A DNA stretch of 34,485 nt from Draconibacterium orientale (GCA_022736595.1 DZDC01000008.1:1-34485), one strand, 5' to 3'; shown: positions 7,452-16,656, counted from the first letter of the stretch. A program made the numbers and translations. The notes: a model not told the origin generated them from the sequence alone.

Positions 7452-10400
7452 CTAAGCACCATGGCAATGTTTGAATTTTTTTCCACTTCCACAAGGACAT
7501 AAATCATTACGACCTACCTTCTTTTCTTTTATAATAGGTTGGGTAACTTGTTGTTCCTGAGTTTGATGGCCAAATTTATTTGGATCGGCTGATGGTTCAG
7601 AGGATCTGCCAACCTCGGTGCGGCCTGCGGTAAGTTTAGATATGTCAAAAGAAGCGGGTTTAAATGTCGATTGAATTTGAACTTCTTTGTTTGCTACCAA
7701 ATCGCATTTGATTAAGAATGAAATAATCTCTCTGTTGATTCTTTGCATCATGAGTTTAAAGAGCTCGAATGATTCAAATTTGTATATCAATAATGGATCT
7801 TTTTGCTCATAGGATGCATTTTGTACCGATTGTTTCAGTTCATCCATTTCGCGTAAATGCTCCTTCCAAGCGTTGTCAATAACCTTAAGTACCACCGTTT
7901 TTTCGATGGCGGTAATTACTTCTCTACCCTGAGTATTAACAGAACGCTCGAGGTTGGCAACTATATCCATTTGTTTAACACCATCAGTAAGTGGAATGGC
8001 AATATTTCGGTATTGATTGTTTTGAGCGTTGTAAACAGTTTCGATTACAGGAAGGGTATTTTTGCTAATCCTATTTGATTTAAGTACATAGTTGTTATAA
8101 GCTAAATCAAATATTTCTTGGGTCATCTTATCTGCCTTATTTTGAAAAAATGTTTTGGAATCATAAGGTGATTCAATTCCCAGGTTCCTGATAAGGTCAA
8201 TGGTAAATGAGTCGAAGTCTCGATTAGAAATATGTTCGTTAACAATGCTTTCGCTCAAATCATAAATCATATTACTCACGTCCATGGCGAGGCGTTCACC
8301 ATTTAAAGCATGGTTACGTTTTTTGTAAATTACCTCTCTTTGAGCATTCATCACATCGTCATATTCCAGCAATCTTTTGCGTATTCCAAAGTTGTTTTCT
8401 TCAACTTTCTTTTGCGCTCTTTCGATGGATTTTGAAATCATACTGTGCTGAATCACTTCCCCTTCTTTCAGTCCCATGCGATCCATGATGGATGCAATAC
8501 GTTCTGAACCAAATAATCGCATTAAATTATCTTCCAAAGAGACATAGAATTGAGAGCTACCTGGATCCCCTTGACGCCCTGAACGACCTCTAAGCTGACG
8601 ATCGACGCGACGTGATTCGTGGCGTTCGGTACCGATGATGGCTAAACCGCCGGCTTCTTTTACCCCTTGCCCAAGTTTTATATCCGTTCCCCGGCCAGCC
8701 ATATTGGTAGCTATGGTAACTGTACCCGCTTGACCCGCCTCAGCAACGATATCAGCCTCCTTTTGGTGAAGCTTAGCATTGAGTACATTGTGTTTGATAT
8801 TTTGAAGTTTGAGCATTCTGCTGAGAAGTTCCGAAATTTCGACAGAGGTGGTTCCAATGAGCACGGGTCGGCCCGCTTTAACCAAGTCCACGGTTTGATT
8901 GATTACCGCATTGTATTTTTCGCGCATGGTTTTGTAAACCAAATCTTGTTCATCAGCACGCTTGATGGGTTTGTTGGTAGGAATCACAGTGACATCTAAT
9001 TTATAAATGTCCCAAAGTTCTCCCGCTTCTGTTTCAGCTGTACCCGTCATCCCAGCAAGCTTATGGTACATCCTGAAGTAGTTTTGTAAGGTTATGGTAG
9101 CGTAAGTTTGAGTGGCAGCTTCTACCTTAACGTTTTCTTTAGCTTCTATGGCTTGGTGCAACCCATCGCTGTATCGACGACCTTCCATAATACGGCCAGT
9201 TTGCTCATCAACAATTTTTATTTTATTATCGATAATTACATATTCAACATCCAACTCAAAAAGGGTATAGGCTTTAAAAAGTTGGTTCATAGTGTGAACG
9301 CGCTCGGTTTTAATGCTATAGTCTTGGATGAGCTTGCTTTTTAACTCAGATTTATCAAGTGTATTTGCCGTTGAAGCATCTATTTCGTTCAATGAATTTG
9401 CCATATCGGGGAGGATATAAAACTGAGGATCGCCTGTCATCTCAGTAATAATATCGATTCCTTTATCGGTAAGTTCTATTGAATTGTGTTTTTCATCGAT
9501 AACAAAATAGAGATGATCATCGATAAGATGCATGTGCTTATTTTGTTCGGCCATGTAGAAGTTTTCAGTCTTTTGCATGCCTACTTTAATACCCGGTTCC
9601 GATAGAAATTTAATTAAAGCTTTATTTTTAGGAAGGCCTCTGTAAGCTCTAAAAAGCTTAGTGAATCCTTCTTTTTGGTGTTCTTTATCTTCGCTAGCAA
9701 TAAGTTTTTTTGCTTCTGCAAGAAGTTGAGTAACCAACTGTTTTTGAACTGCAAAAACTCTTTGAACATAGGGTTTAAGTTGGTCAAATTCTTGGAGATC
9801 GCCTTTGGGTGTTGGCCCAGAAATAATAAGGGGAGTTCGGGCATCATCAATAAGTACCGAATCAACCTCATCAACTATTGCGTAGTTGTGCTTACGTTGT
9901 ACCAACTCAGATTCTTCGGTGGCCATATTGTCGCGGAGGTAATCGAAACCAAATTCGTTATTGGTACCATAAGTAACATCAGCAAGATACGCATTGCGAC
10001 GGGCTGTGGTGTTGGGTTGATGCTTATCAATACAATCCACGCTTAAGCCGTGAAATTCAAGGAGCATTCCCATCCATTCAGAGTCGCGTTTGGCAAGGTA
10101 ATCATTAACGGTAACCACATGTACTCCGCGTCCAGGCAAAGCGTTGAGATATAAGGGTAAAGTGCCCACAAGTGTTTTTCCTTCTCCTGTAGCCATCTCA
10201 GAAATTTTTCCTTGGTGCAATACTGATCCACCAATCAACTGCACATCATAGTGAACCATATTCCAATAAATCTTTACTCCACCGGCAGTCCAGCTGTTTT
10301 CGTAGTAGGCTTTATCATTTTCAATGGTTATATTGTCGAACTTAGTGGCCAATTCTTTGTCGTGATCGGTAGCGGTAACGTCGAGTTTTGCGTTTTCGGT

Positions 10401-10766
10401 AAATCGTCGAGCGGTTTCTTTTACCACCCCAAAGGCTTCGGGAAGAAGCTGATTCAACTTGTCTTCAATTTTTTCTTTGGTTTGCTCTTCAAGGTGGTCA
10501 ATTTGTTTCCAAATTTCATCTTTTTGAACGATATTCAGATCAGGTTTGTTTAGAATTTCGTTTCGTAAGGACTGTATTTCTTCGTTTTCTGAGAGGATGT
10601 GTTGTTGAATTTGGCTTCTAAAATCCATCGTTTTAGCTCTTAATTCATCATTGCTTAGTTTTTGTAAACTACTTTCAAAGCTACGAATTGAATTTACTAA
10701 GGGCAATAAGCTTTTGATATCCTTTTCGGATTTGGTAGTGAAAAACTTGGTAAGAAATTGTAACAT
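7452..10766 (-). CDS. secA: Preprotein translocase ATPase SecA
   Basis: SecA drives unfolded preproteins through the SecYEG channel by ATP hydrolysis. Seen in order: Walker A ATGEGKT (residues about 192-198), the DEVD Walker B box in [16 protein letters not shown], helicase motifs such as [21 protein letters not shown] and [15 protein letters not shown], the helical scaffold, and a C-terminal SEC-C zinc motif [13 protein letters not shown]. At 1104 residues it is about 200 longer than E. coli SecA; the extra length lies partly in an N-terminal charged insertion (residues 55-110) and one after residue 320, which I recall as usual for Bacteroidota. The start is the only ATG near the conserved N terminus. 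Confidence 0.98.
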   Translation of the reverse strand: MLQFLTKFFTTKSEKDIKSLLPLVNSIRSFESSLQKLSNDELRAKTMDFRSQIQQHILSENEEIQSLRNEILNKPDLNIVQKDEIWKQIDHLEEQTKEKIEDKLNQLLPEAFGVVKETARRFTENAKLDVTATDHDKELATKFDNITIENDKAYYENSWTAGGVKIYWNMVHYDVQLIGGSVLHQGKISEMATGEGKTLVGTLPLYLNALPGRGVHVVTVNDYLAKRDSEWMGMLLEFHGLSVDCIDKHQPNTTARRNAYLADVTYGTNNEFGFDYLRDNMATEESELVQRKHNYAIVDEVDSVLIDDARTPLIISGPTPKGDLQEFDQLKPYVQRVFAVQKQLVTQLLAEAKKLIASEDKEHQKEGFTKLFRAYRGLPKNKALIKFLSEPGIKVGMQKTENFYMAEQNKHMHLIDDHLYFVIDEKHNSIELTDKGIDIITEMTGDPQFYILPDMANSLNEIDASTANTLDKSELKSKLIQDYSIKTERVHTMNQLFKAYTLFELDVEYVIIDNKIKIVDEQTGRIMEGRRYSDGLHQAIEAKENVKVEAATQTYATITLQNYFRMYHKLAGMTGTAETEAGELWDIYKLDVTVIPTNKPIKRADEQDLVYKTMREKYNAVINQTVDLVKAGRPVLIGTTSVEISELLSRMLKLQNIKHNVLNAKLHQKEADIVAEAGQAGTVTIATNMAGRGTDIKLGQGVKEAGGLAIIGTERHESRRVDRQLRGRSGRQGDPGSSQFYVSLEDNLMRLFGSERIASIMDRMGLKEGEVIQHSMISKSIERAQKKVEENNFGIRKRLLEYDDVMNAQREVIYKKRNHALNGERLAMDVSNMIYDLSESIVNEHISNRDFDSFTIDLIRNLGIESPYDSKTFFQNKADKMTQEIFDLAYNNYVLKSNRISKNTLPVIETVYNAQNNQYRNIAIPLTDGVKQMDIVANLERSVNTQGREVITAIEKTVVLKVIDNAWKEHLREMDELKQSVQNASYEQKDPLLIYKFESFELFKLMMQRINREIISFLIKCDLVANKEVQIQSTFKPASFDISKLTAGRTEVGRSSEPSADPNKFGHQTQEQQVTQPIIKEKKVGRNDLCPCGSGKKFKHCHGA

Positions 10767-10809
10767 AATAAAGAATATAAGGGTTTACAGGGTAGCGTGC
10801 AAATATTGG

Positions 10810-10837
10810 GCTTTATTCAAATTGCTATGAATAAAGC
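10810..10837. repeat. Inverted repeat upstream of secA
   Basis: GCTTTATTC and GAATAAAGC form a perfect 9-bp inverted repeat with a 10-base spacer, 44-71 bases upstream of the secA ATG. A weak -7-like box (minus strand AATATTTG, 10800-10807) lies between it and the gene, so the repeat would cover the -33 region. It could be an operator or chance; there is no T-run. Confidence 0.35.
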
Positions 10838-10895
10838 TTCAATTCGCAATAAATCAACTGTTTAAATACATGTCAATAAGGCAGAGAATAAAAAT

Positions 10896-10919
10896 AAAAG
10901 GGACTTACGCCCCTTTTTT
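10896..10919 (-). terminator. Terminator after the DUF2795 gene
   Basis: On the minus strand AAAAAAGGGGCGTAAGTCCC is followed by TTTTATTTTTATT. The stem is short (GGG/CCC plus flanking A/T pairs), but it lies directly after the small gene's stop codon. Confidence 0.7.
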
Positions 10920-10929
10920 AATTCTTCGA

Positions 10930-11151
10930 TTAATATTCATCTTCGTGAAAGAAGAAGTCATCTTTAGTTGGATAGTCGGGCCAGATGTCTTCAATACTTT
11001 CATATTGTTCGCCCTCATCTTCCATTTCTTTTAAATTTTCAATTACTTCCATTGGTGCGCCAGAACGTACTGCATAATCAACGAGTTCTTCTTTTGTGGC
11101 TGGCCAGGGTGCATCTTCAATTTTGGATGCAAGTTCTAATGTCCAATACAT
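10930..11151 (-). CDS. Small acidic DUF2795-family protein
   Basis: A 73-residue protein that matches the DUF2795 pattern seen in Bacteroidota: YWTLELASKIEDAPWPATKEELVDYAVRSGAP, a helical module rich in W/P and acidic residues, followed by MEVIENLKEME and a strongly acidic tail (DDFFFHEDEY). The function is not known. It has no signal peptide and is probably cytosolic. It forms its own unit, with a strong promoter upstream (11183-11213) and a terminator downstream, so it is likely a well-expressed real gene despite its size. Confidence 0.85.
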   Translation of the reverse strand: MYWTLELASKIEDAPWPATKEELVDYAVRSGAPMEVIENLKEMEDEGEQYESIEDIWPDYPTKDDFFFHEDEY

Positions 11152-11182
11152 ACTTGAATTTTAGGTTTTCTTAAATTTCGTG

Positions 11183-11213
11183 CAAAAGTAATTTTTTAAT
11201 GTTAAAAAACAAA
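11183..11213 (-). promoter_or_regulatory. Promoter of the DUF2795 gene (-33 TTTG, -7 TACTTTTG)
   Basis: Minus-strand TTTG (11210-11213), a 19-base spacer and TACTTTTG (11183-11190) fit the Bacteroidota consensus well. It lies 31 bases from the ATG and is the best-formed promoter in the window. Confidence 0.75.
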
Positions 11214-11260
11214 TAAAATAATCAACAAGTTAAAATTCAGAAAATCAATAAAATAAATGA

Positions 11261-11812
11261 TTATTTTTTCAGAGGAATCCAAAGAATCTCATCTACGTCA
11301 AGGAGTTTAGCTGCATATCGACTGAGGGTAAAGAGATAATCGCTTAGCCTATTCAAGTATTTGATAATCAAATCGTCAGGATTATCATTACTCAAAGTTC
11401 GTAAATAAGCTCTCTCGGCTCTTCTGCAAATGGCTCTTGCAATATGAATGTGCGAAACGCTGGGGTGTCCGCCTGGAAGAATAAATGCGGTTAATGGTTT
11501 TAAAACTAAGGTCATACGATCGATCTCAGATTCTAAAAATTGAATATCAGTTTCGAATATTTGTGGCATTCTCAGCTGGCTTTCGTAGCTGTTGCAGGCC
11601 ATAAGCGCCTCAATTACAAAGAGTCGCTCGATGATGATCATCAAGTTTTTCTTGCTCATCAGATCATCGGTAAAATCATAAACCAGTCCTAAATAAGATT
11701 TCAGTTCATCCACGGTTCCATAGGCTTCAACCTGTTGATGGTGTTTGGGAACTCTTGTTCCTCCAATGAGGGAAGTCAATCCTTTATCACCGCCTTTTGT
11801 ATAAATTTTCAT
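11261..11812 (-). CDS. PduO-type cob(I)alamin adenosyltransferase
   Basis: The enzyme transfers the adenosyl group of ATP to cob(I)alamin to make coenzyme B12. The family's ATP-binding N terminus (MKIYTKGGDKGLTSL.GG) and helical-bundle motifs (VDELKSYLGL, ICRRAERAYLRT, YLNRLSDYLFTLSRYAA) are all present. The track's start at 11818 is a TTG; the ATG two codons later at 11812 gives the standard MKIYTK start, for a 183-residue protein. No other cobalamin gene is nearby, so this presumably serves a B12 enzyme elsewhere or salvage of imported corrinoid. It follows the ABC ATPase gene by 82 bases on the same strand. Confidence 0.93.
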   Translation of the reverse strand: MKIYTKGGDKGLTSLIGGTRVPKHHQQVEAYGTVDELKSYLGLVYDFTDDLMSKKNLMIIIERLFVIEALMACNSYESQLRMPQIFETDIQFLESEIDRMTLVLKPLTAFILPGGHPSVSHIHIARAICRRAERAYLRTLSNDNPDDLIIKYLNRLSDYLFTLSRYAAKLLDVDEILWIPLKK

Positions 11813-11894
11813 TTGCAATTAATTATTTTTTACGTTAAGTAAATCAGGTAGTTAGGGTAGTAATAAATTTGAATACAGTTTTAAATTATTGGGT

Positions 11895-12614
11895 TTAATT
11901 ATTAAGAAGTGTTGTTAAGGCACTTATGGGGTTGGCATTGCGAAATTCGCTTTCGGTAAGGCCATCTTTTAATCGAATAATCCTATGAGTGTGTTCGGCA
12001 ATATTTTCTTCATGGGTTACAATGATAACGGTATTACCATCTTTATGTATCTGTTCAAATAAACCCATAATCTCAATGGATGTTTTTGAATCGAGATTGC
12101 CAGTGGGCTCATCAGCCAAAATTATGGAAGGTTTGTTTACCAATGCCCTTGCTACAGCTACTCGTTGGCGTTGACCTCCCGATAATTCGTTGGGCTTGTG
12201 GTGCATGCGGTCGGTTAATTGTACTTGGTCCAGTACCTCTTTAGCTCTTTTAATCCGGTCTTGTTTTGAAATACCTGCATATACCAAAGGGAGCATGACA
12301 TTTTCTAAAGCTGTTGCGCGTGGAAGTAGGTTGAAAGTTTGAAAGACAAATCCAATTTCTTTATTTCTTATTTCGGCAAGTTGATTGTCGGTGAGTTGAC
12401 TTACAAGATTACCATTAAGAATATAGGTGCCTGAGGTAGGAGTGTCGAGGCATCCTAAGATATTCATTAAGGTCGATTTTCCCGAGCCTGAAGCTCCCAT
12501 TAAACCAACGTATTCGTTTTTTTGAATTACGAGATTAATTTCTCTCAAGGCCTTTACCACCTGATTTCCAACCTGAAAATACTTTTTTATTGCTTCTAAT
12601 TCTATGATATTCAT
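11895..12614 (-). CDS. ABC transporter ATP-binding protein, MacB/LolD type
   Basis: This 239-residue nucleotide-binding subunit is of the MacB/LolD/FtsE class that powers extrusion or lipoprotein release rather than import. All motifs are intact: Walker [11 protein letters not shown]-loop FQTFNLL, signature LSGGQRQR, Walker [13 protein letters not shown] and H-loop VTHEE. The C terminus carries about 20 residues beyond the core. No permease lies beside it: the neighbours are the adenosyltransferase and a methyltransferase, so its membrane partner must be elsewhere. A -7 box at 12663-12670 supports its own promoter. Confidence 0.93.
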   Translation of the reverse strand: MNIIELEAIKKYFQVGNQVVKALREINLVIQKNEYVGLMGASGSGKSTLMNILGCLDTPTSGTYILNGNLVSQLTDNQLAEIRNKEIGFVFQTFNLLPRATALENVMLPLVYAGISKQDRIKRAKEVLDQVQLTDRMHHKPNELSGGQRQRVAVARALVNKPSIILADEPTGNLDSKTSIEIMGLFEQIHKDGNTVIIVTHEENIAEHTHRIIRLKDGLTESEFRNANPISALTTLLNN

Positions 12615-12662
12615 CTACTTTTGATTTGGTCTTCAAATTTTGCCAGTCCTAAATGTTAAGTG

Positions 12663-12670
12663 CAAATATA
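12663..12670 (-). promoter_or_regulatory. -7 box upstream of the ABC ATPase gene
   Basis: Minus-strand TATATTTG followed by CA matches TAnnTTTG and lies 48 bases before the ATG, in the gap after the methyltransferase stop. No clear -33 element. Confidence 0.5.
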
Positions 12671-12704
12671 GGTTTTCCTGTGGAAACTTCTTTATTAATT
12701 AGTC

Positions 12705-13496
12705 TTAAAAACGCAGTTGAAAATGTTGCTTGCTAAATCTCTTATCGAAGCTTATGATTCCAAAATCAAATAAATCGATACTTAGGGTTACTTCTTGAGA
12801 TTGGTAAATGTCGTTCCATGCTTTGGTCATTTCAGGTGACCAATAAAGATCATCGAAAATAATAAAACCCTGTGCTTCCATTTTGTTCCTAAGAAACTCA
12901 AAATATTCAATGGTTGGTTGATAGGAGTGATTACCATCAATAAAAACTAAGTCGGGAGCATCATTTCTAATTTGGTGAAAAGCATCTTTAAACTCTGCAA
13001 CAATTAATTGAACATTAGCGCAATGATTTTGATTAAAGCAGTTTTGCGCTATCTGAGCAATGGCACTTATTCCTTCGATGGTTTGAATTTTACTTAGGGG
13101 ATTGGCAAAGGAAAGATATTGGGTCGAAATGCCCAATGAGGTGCCTAACTCAATTATGTTTTTTGCCTCTACAAAAGCACTAAAGTTGGCTAAAAATCGA
13201 GCTTTTTTGCGACTGCTCAAGCTGTTTTTTGCAATTTTAGATATACTTTTGGATAAGGGATTGAGATGGGTTCTTGACCCTGCACCAAGATCATGAAATT
13301 CAATAATTTGGTGGTTGTTGAGCAGTGAATTTCTACAATTTATAATTGGACTTTCGTTAAAATCAACAGCCCTTTTAAGTACACAAAGTTGATAAAATTG
13401 GTACATAAAAGGGCTATGAAGACTGTGAAGTCCTGAGTCATTTAGCTTATGAAAGACATAATGCTTTAAACTGTGAAGTAAGTAATTTACATTCAC
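12705..13496 (-). CDS. SAM-dependent class I methyltransferase (O-methyltransferase-like)
   Basis: A 263-residue Rossmann-fold methyltransferase. The SAM-binding motif I is NIIELGTSLGISTQYL, and the later DLVFIDGNHSYQPTIEYFE block is typical of the Methyltransf_24/catechol O-methyltransferase-like group. The N-terminal roughly 110 residues (HKLNDSGLHSLHSPFMYQFY, then an HDLGAGSRTH segment) look like a Bacteroidota-specific extension; I know no substrate for it. The start is GTG, 15 bases after and in frame with the nifU-like stop; no ATG precedes the conserved region, so I keep GTG. It is probably the last gene of mrp-nifU-methyltransferase. Confidence 0.82.
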   Translation of the reverse strand: MNVNYLLHSLKHYVFHKLNDSGLHSLHSPFMYQFYQLCVLKRAVDFNESPIINCRNSLLNNHQIIEFHDLGAGSRTHLNPLSKSISKIAKNSLSSRKKARFLANFSAFVEAKNIIELGTSLGISTQYLSFANPLSKIQTIEGISAIAQIAQNCFNQNHCANVQLIVAEFKDAFHQIRNDAPDLVFIDGNHSYQPTIEYFEFLRNKMEAQGFIIFDDLYWSPEMTKAWNDIYQSQEVTLSIDLFDFGIISFDKRFSKQHFQLRF

Positions 13497-13511
13497 TATT
13501 AAAAGAAGGTA

Positions 13512-13769
13512 TTAATAATGAATATTTATTGCATTAACTGCTTTAATTTCAGGGATGGCTCGTAAGACGGCCTGCTCAACACCTTGCTTTAGAGTCATTA
13601 AACTCATGGAGCAACTGGCACAAGCGCCTTTAAGTTCTACTTGCACCTCGTTTTCATCAGTGAGGTAAACAAATTCAATATCACCACCATCAGCCAATAA
13701 ATAAGGTCTGATTTGCGCAATCACATTATTTACTTTTTGGCTTAGTTCTTCTCTTTTTATTTCGTCCAT
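13512..13769 (-). CDS. NifU C-terminal-domain Fe-S scaffold protein
   Basis: The 85-residue protein corresponds to the NifU C-terminal domain (Nfu), with the cluster-binding CxxC in GACASCSMSLMTLKQG and the preceding RPYLLADGGDIEF segment. Nfu proteins carry and deliver 4Fe-4S or 2Fe-2S clusters to apo-proteins. It lies 21 bases after mrp on the same strand, a frequent pairing of two Fe-S carriers, and upstream of the methyltransferase gene. Confidence 0.93.
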   Translation of the reverse strand: MDEIKREELSQKVNNVIAQIRPYLLADGGDIEFVYLTDENEVQVELKGACASCSMSLMTLKQGVEQAVLRAIPEIKAVNAINIHY

Positions 13770-13790
13770 TGGAATAGTATTTTTATTTTA

Positions 13791-14915
13791 TTAATTTGAA
13801 CAGGCAGCACCTGGTTTTATCTCCACTTTCTTGGTTGGGGCATGTTCGTTATTTCTAATTTCGACTTGTTTGATAACATTCTCAGCTAAATCTTTAAATG
13901 CGATACCCATGGGATGACTCAAATCAAGCGCAATGGGTTTTCCAATTTCAGCACCATTCATGATATCTTGAACAATAGGAATTTGTGCTAATAGGGGGAC
14001 GTTCATTTCCTCGGCTAAATTTTTTGCTCCATCTTTACCAAAAATATAGTATTTATTATTGGGAAGTTCGGCAGGGGTGAAGTAGGCCATATTTTCCACT
14101 AAGCCTAAAACTGGAACATTGATGTCTTTTTGTTGGAACATAGAAACTCCTTTTCGAGCATCGGCCAATGCAACTTTTTGAGGTGTGCTAACAATCACCA
14201 CGCCAGTTATTCCAACATTTTGTACCAATGTAAGATGTATATCACCAGTTCCTGGAGGCATATCAAATACTAAATAGTCTAAGTTTCCCCAATTACCGTC
14301 GTTCATAAATTGATTTAACGCATTGGTTGCCATGGAGCCTCTCCAAATCAGTGCTTTATCAGGATCAACAAAGAAACCAACAGAAAGAAGTTTGATGCCA
14401 TACTTTTCGATGGGTTCGATCCATGTTTTTCCATTTTCTTGAGTTGCAACAGGCTTGGCTTCCACCAAATCAAACATCATAGGAACACTTGGCCCATAAA
14501 TGTCGGTATCTAATAAACCAACTTTAGCTCCAGTTTTTGCAAGAGCAACCGCGAGGTTGGCGGCGATGGTTGATTTTCCAACTCCACCTTTACCAGACGC
14601 AACTCCGATAATGTTTTTAACTCCGCTCAAGGGCTTACTTGGCATTTTGATGTTAGCAGGCTCAATATGAATGAGCTTTGAATTCACTACCACCTCTATC
14701 TCTTCGCTGAGGTAAAACTTCAGTGTGCGTTCGCAAGATTTGGTTAACGATTTTGCAAAAGGATCTTTTGTGCTTTTACTGATGAGGTCAAAACTAATTT
14801 TATTGTCATCAATTTGCAGGTTTTCTACCAAACCAAGCTCCACAATGTTTTTGCCTGATTCGGGATGTTTGACCATTTTTAAGGTCTCTAAAATTTTATC
14901 TGTTGAATATTTCAT
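13791..14915 (-). CDS. Mrp/ApbC (NBP35-like) P-loop Fe-S cluster carrier
   Basis: A 374-residue ATPase: an N-terminal FSCA/DUF59 domain (residues 1-85) then a deviant Walker A GVASGKGGVGKST (104-116), GLLDTDIYGPS and DYLVFDMPPGTGD. Relatives bind and transfer Fe-S clusters. The CxxC that bridges the cluster in ApbC/NBP35 (usually in NMSxFxCPxC) is absent: here the segment reads NMAYFTPAELPNNKYYIFG. A lone Cys sits near the C terminus (GAACSN). From memory, this Cys-free form is usual for Bacteroidota. It is divergent from nqrA and heads the nifU/methyltransferase run. Confidence 0.92.
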   Translation of the reverse strand: MKYSTDKILETLKMVKHPESGKNIVELGLVENLQIDDNKISFDLISKSTKDPFAKSLTKSCERTLKFYLSEEIEVVVNSKLIHIEPANIKMPSKPLSGVKNIIGVASGKGGVGKSTIAANLAVALAKTGAKVGLLDTDIYGPSVPMMFDLVEAKPVATQENGKTWIEPIEKYGIKLLSVGFFVDPDKALIWRGSMATNALNQFMNDGNWGNLDYLVFDMPPGTGDIHLTLVQNVGITGVVIVSTPQKVALADARKGVSMFQQKDINVPVLGLVENMAYFTPAELPNNKYYIFGKDGAKNLAEEMNVPLLAQIPIVQDIMNGAEIGKPIALDLSHPMGIAFKDLAENVIKQVEIRNNEHAPTKKVEIKPGAACSN

Positions 14916-15277
14916 TATTTAAAATTCTGAATAATAGTATTTTATAGTACTTTTGTTATCTTTATTTAGATTGGGTAAAGATAGTGACTATTTGCAAGCA
15001 ACCTAAATAATAAAATTGATAAGTGTCAAATTTAAGATTGTTTAAATAAATTTATGAGAATTGATTAGAGGATAAGACTTAATCGAAATGAGGATTGAAA
15101 GCCCAAAATATATAACAAACATGGGTGTAAAAAGTATGATAATTATTAGTTTATATATTTATTATTGGCCAATAAAAAATGTGATAGAAACTTTATTTTC
15201 GCATATTTGTACCCTATTATAATTCATAGTTATTTTTATCACAGTAAGAACTAAAGTGCTATAAATCACAGACATCT
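14916..15277. other. 362-base intergenic region between divergent mrp and nqrA
   Basis: AT-rich, with no convincing gene; a 44-codon ORF at 15088-15222 (+) has no ribosome-binding site and looks accidental. It contains an inverted repeat TATCTTTA-N11-TAAAGATA (14957-14983), whose two arms also resemble -7 boxes facing opposite ways, and a plus-strand TACTTTTG at 14948-14955. A minus-strand TAAATTTG lies at 15027-15034 for mrp. A 14-base palindrome is at 15162-15175, and a near -7 box CATATTTG at 15202-15209 is the best local start for nqrA. Confidence 0.6.
15162..15175. promoter_or_regulatory. Palindrome upstream of nqrA, possible operator
   Basis: TTATTGGCCAATAA is a perfect 14-base palindrome. 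It sits 26 bases before the CATATTTG -7-like box, about where an activator or repressor dimer would bind. No regulator can be named from it. Confidence 0.35.
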
Positions 15278-16627
15278 ATGACCAAACAAATTAAAATTAA
15301 GCGCGGCTTAGACATTAAACTTATGGGAAAAGCAGAAGAAAAACTGCAAACTATTAAGTCTAAACGTTATGCCCTCAAACCCACCGATTTTCATGGATTA
15401 TTTCCAAAATTATTAGTAAAAGTTGGAGATCAGGTTCAGCGAGGAACTCCTGTTTACTCCGACAAAAATAGAGATTACATCAAATTTACTTCACCTGTAA
15501 GTGGTGTTGTAGCAGATATTGTTCGTGGTGAAAAGCGAAAAATTTTCGAAATTATCATTGAGTCGGATGGTTCAGATTCCTTTGTAAAGTTTGATGTAGC
15601 GGATTATAAATCCAAGTCTGCCGAGACTTTAAAATCACTTTTGGTAGAAAGTGGTATTTGGGCTTATATTCGTCAGCGACCCTATAATGTGGTTGCTAAT
15701 CCAATTGACAAGCCCAATGCTATTTTTATTAGTGCTTTTGATACTGCTCCTTTAGCTGCAAATGTTGATTTTACTATGCAAGGTAAAAAGGAGGCTTTTC
15801 AAGCTGGTATTAATGCGCTATCAAAAATTGGTAACTGCAAAATTTATTTAGGAATCAATTCGCAAACTCGATGTGAGACGTTTACTCAAGCTCAAGGCGT
15901 TGAAGTCATTGGTTTTGATGGACCTCATCCTGCTGGAAATGTGGGAATTCAGATCCATCACGTCAGTCCTATTAATAAAGGTGATATCTATTGGACTGTT
16001 CAACCGCAGGATGTAGCCACCATTGGAAATCTATTTCTAAAAGGACAATACGATTCGCAACTCAATATTGCAGTGTGTGGATCAGAAGTTAAAAACCCAC
16101 AGTATTATACTGTAAATAGAGGCTCAGAAGTAGCTCCATTGTTAAAAGATAATTTGAAAGTCGAAGATAACTTTCGCATAATCAGTGGAAATGTTCTTAC
16201 AGGCACCAAGGTTGAGAAAACGGGTTTTATTTCATTTTATCATAATTCATTAACCATCATTCCTGAAGGATTTAAACGTGATTTTATGGGTTGGCTCATT
16301 CCAAGTCCAGAAAAGCATAGCTTTTATCGTACTTCATTATCATGGTTGATGCCTAATAAAGAATATCGATTGAATACCAATATTAATGGTGGAGAACGCG
16401 CATTTGTTTTCACAGGTGAAATGGAGAAAGTGTTTCCAATGAATATTTATCCAATGCAATTGCTGAAAAGTATCATTGTGGAAGATATTGACCAAATGGA
16501 ACAATTGGGGATTTATGAAGTAGTGGAGGAAGATTTTGCTCTTTGTGAATACATCAGCACTTCCAAAATTGAAATTCAAGATCTAATTCGCCAAGGATTG
16601 GATATGGTTAGAAAAGAGATGAGTTAA
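15278..16627 (+). CDS. nqrA: Na+-translocating NADH:quinone reductase subunit A
   Basis: NqrA is the large peripheral subunit of the sodium-pumping NADH:quinone reductase; it binds ubiquinone/menaquinone-site ligands and docks on NqrB. The 449-residue protein shows the family's N terminus (KIKRGLDIKLMGKAE), the RPYNVVANP segment and the conserved C-terminal MNIYPMQLLKSIIVEDID. There are no membrane spans, as expected. It is the first gene of nqrABCDEF, with short gaps throughout (29, 30, 2, 23 and 30 bases), so all six should be one transcript starting in the 14916-15277 region. Confidence 0.97.
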   Translation: MTKQIKIKRGLDIKLMGKAEEKLQTIKSKRYALKPTDFHGLFPKLLVKVGDQVQRGTPVYSDKNRDYIKFTSPVSGVVADIVRGEKRKIFEIIIESDGSDSFVKFDVADYKSKSAETLKSLLVESGIWAYIRQRPYNVVANPIDKPNAIFISAFDTAPLAANVDFTMQGKKEAFQAGINALSKIGNCKIYLGINSQTRCETFTQAQGVEVIGFDGPHPAGNVGIQIHHVSPINKGDIYWTVQPQDVATIGNLFLKGQYDSQLNIAVCGSEVKNPQYYTVNRGSEVAPLLKDNLKVEDNFRIISGNVLTGTKVEKTGFISFYHNSLTIIPEGFKRDFMGWLIPSPEKHSFYRTSLSWLMPNKEYRLNTNINGGERAFVFTGEMEKVFPMNIYPMQLLKSIIVEDIDQMEQLGIYEVVEEDFALCEYISTSKIEIQDLIRQGLDMVRKEMS

Positions 16628-16656
16628 CTTAGTAAATAAATTATACAATATAATCA

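Noticed and set aside
9675-10046. A 123-aa plus-strand ORF opposite secA
   Set aside because: It is a shadow of the certain secA gene; the protein has no family features.
15088-15222. A 44-codon plus-strand ORF (MRIESPKYITNMGVKSM...) in the mrp-nqrA gap
   Set aside because: It has no ribosome-binding site and overlaps the palindrome and the likely nqrA promoter; ORFs this long arise often by chance in AT-rich DNA.
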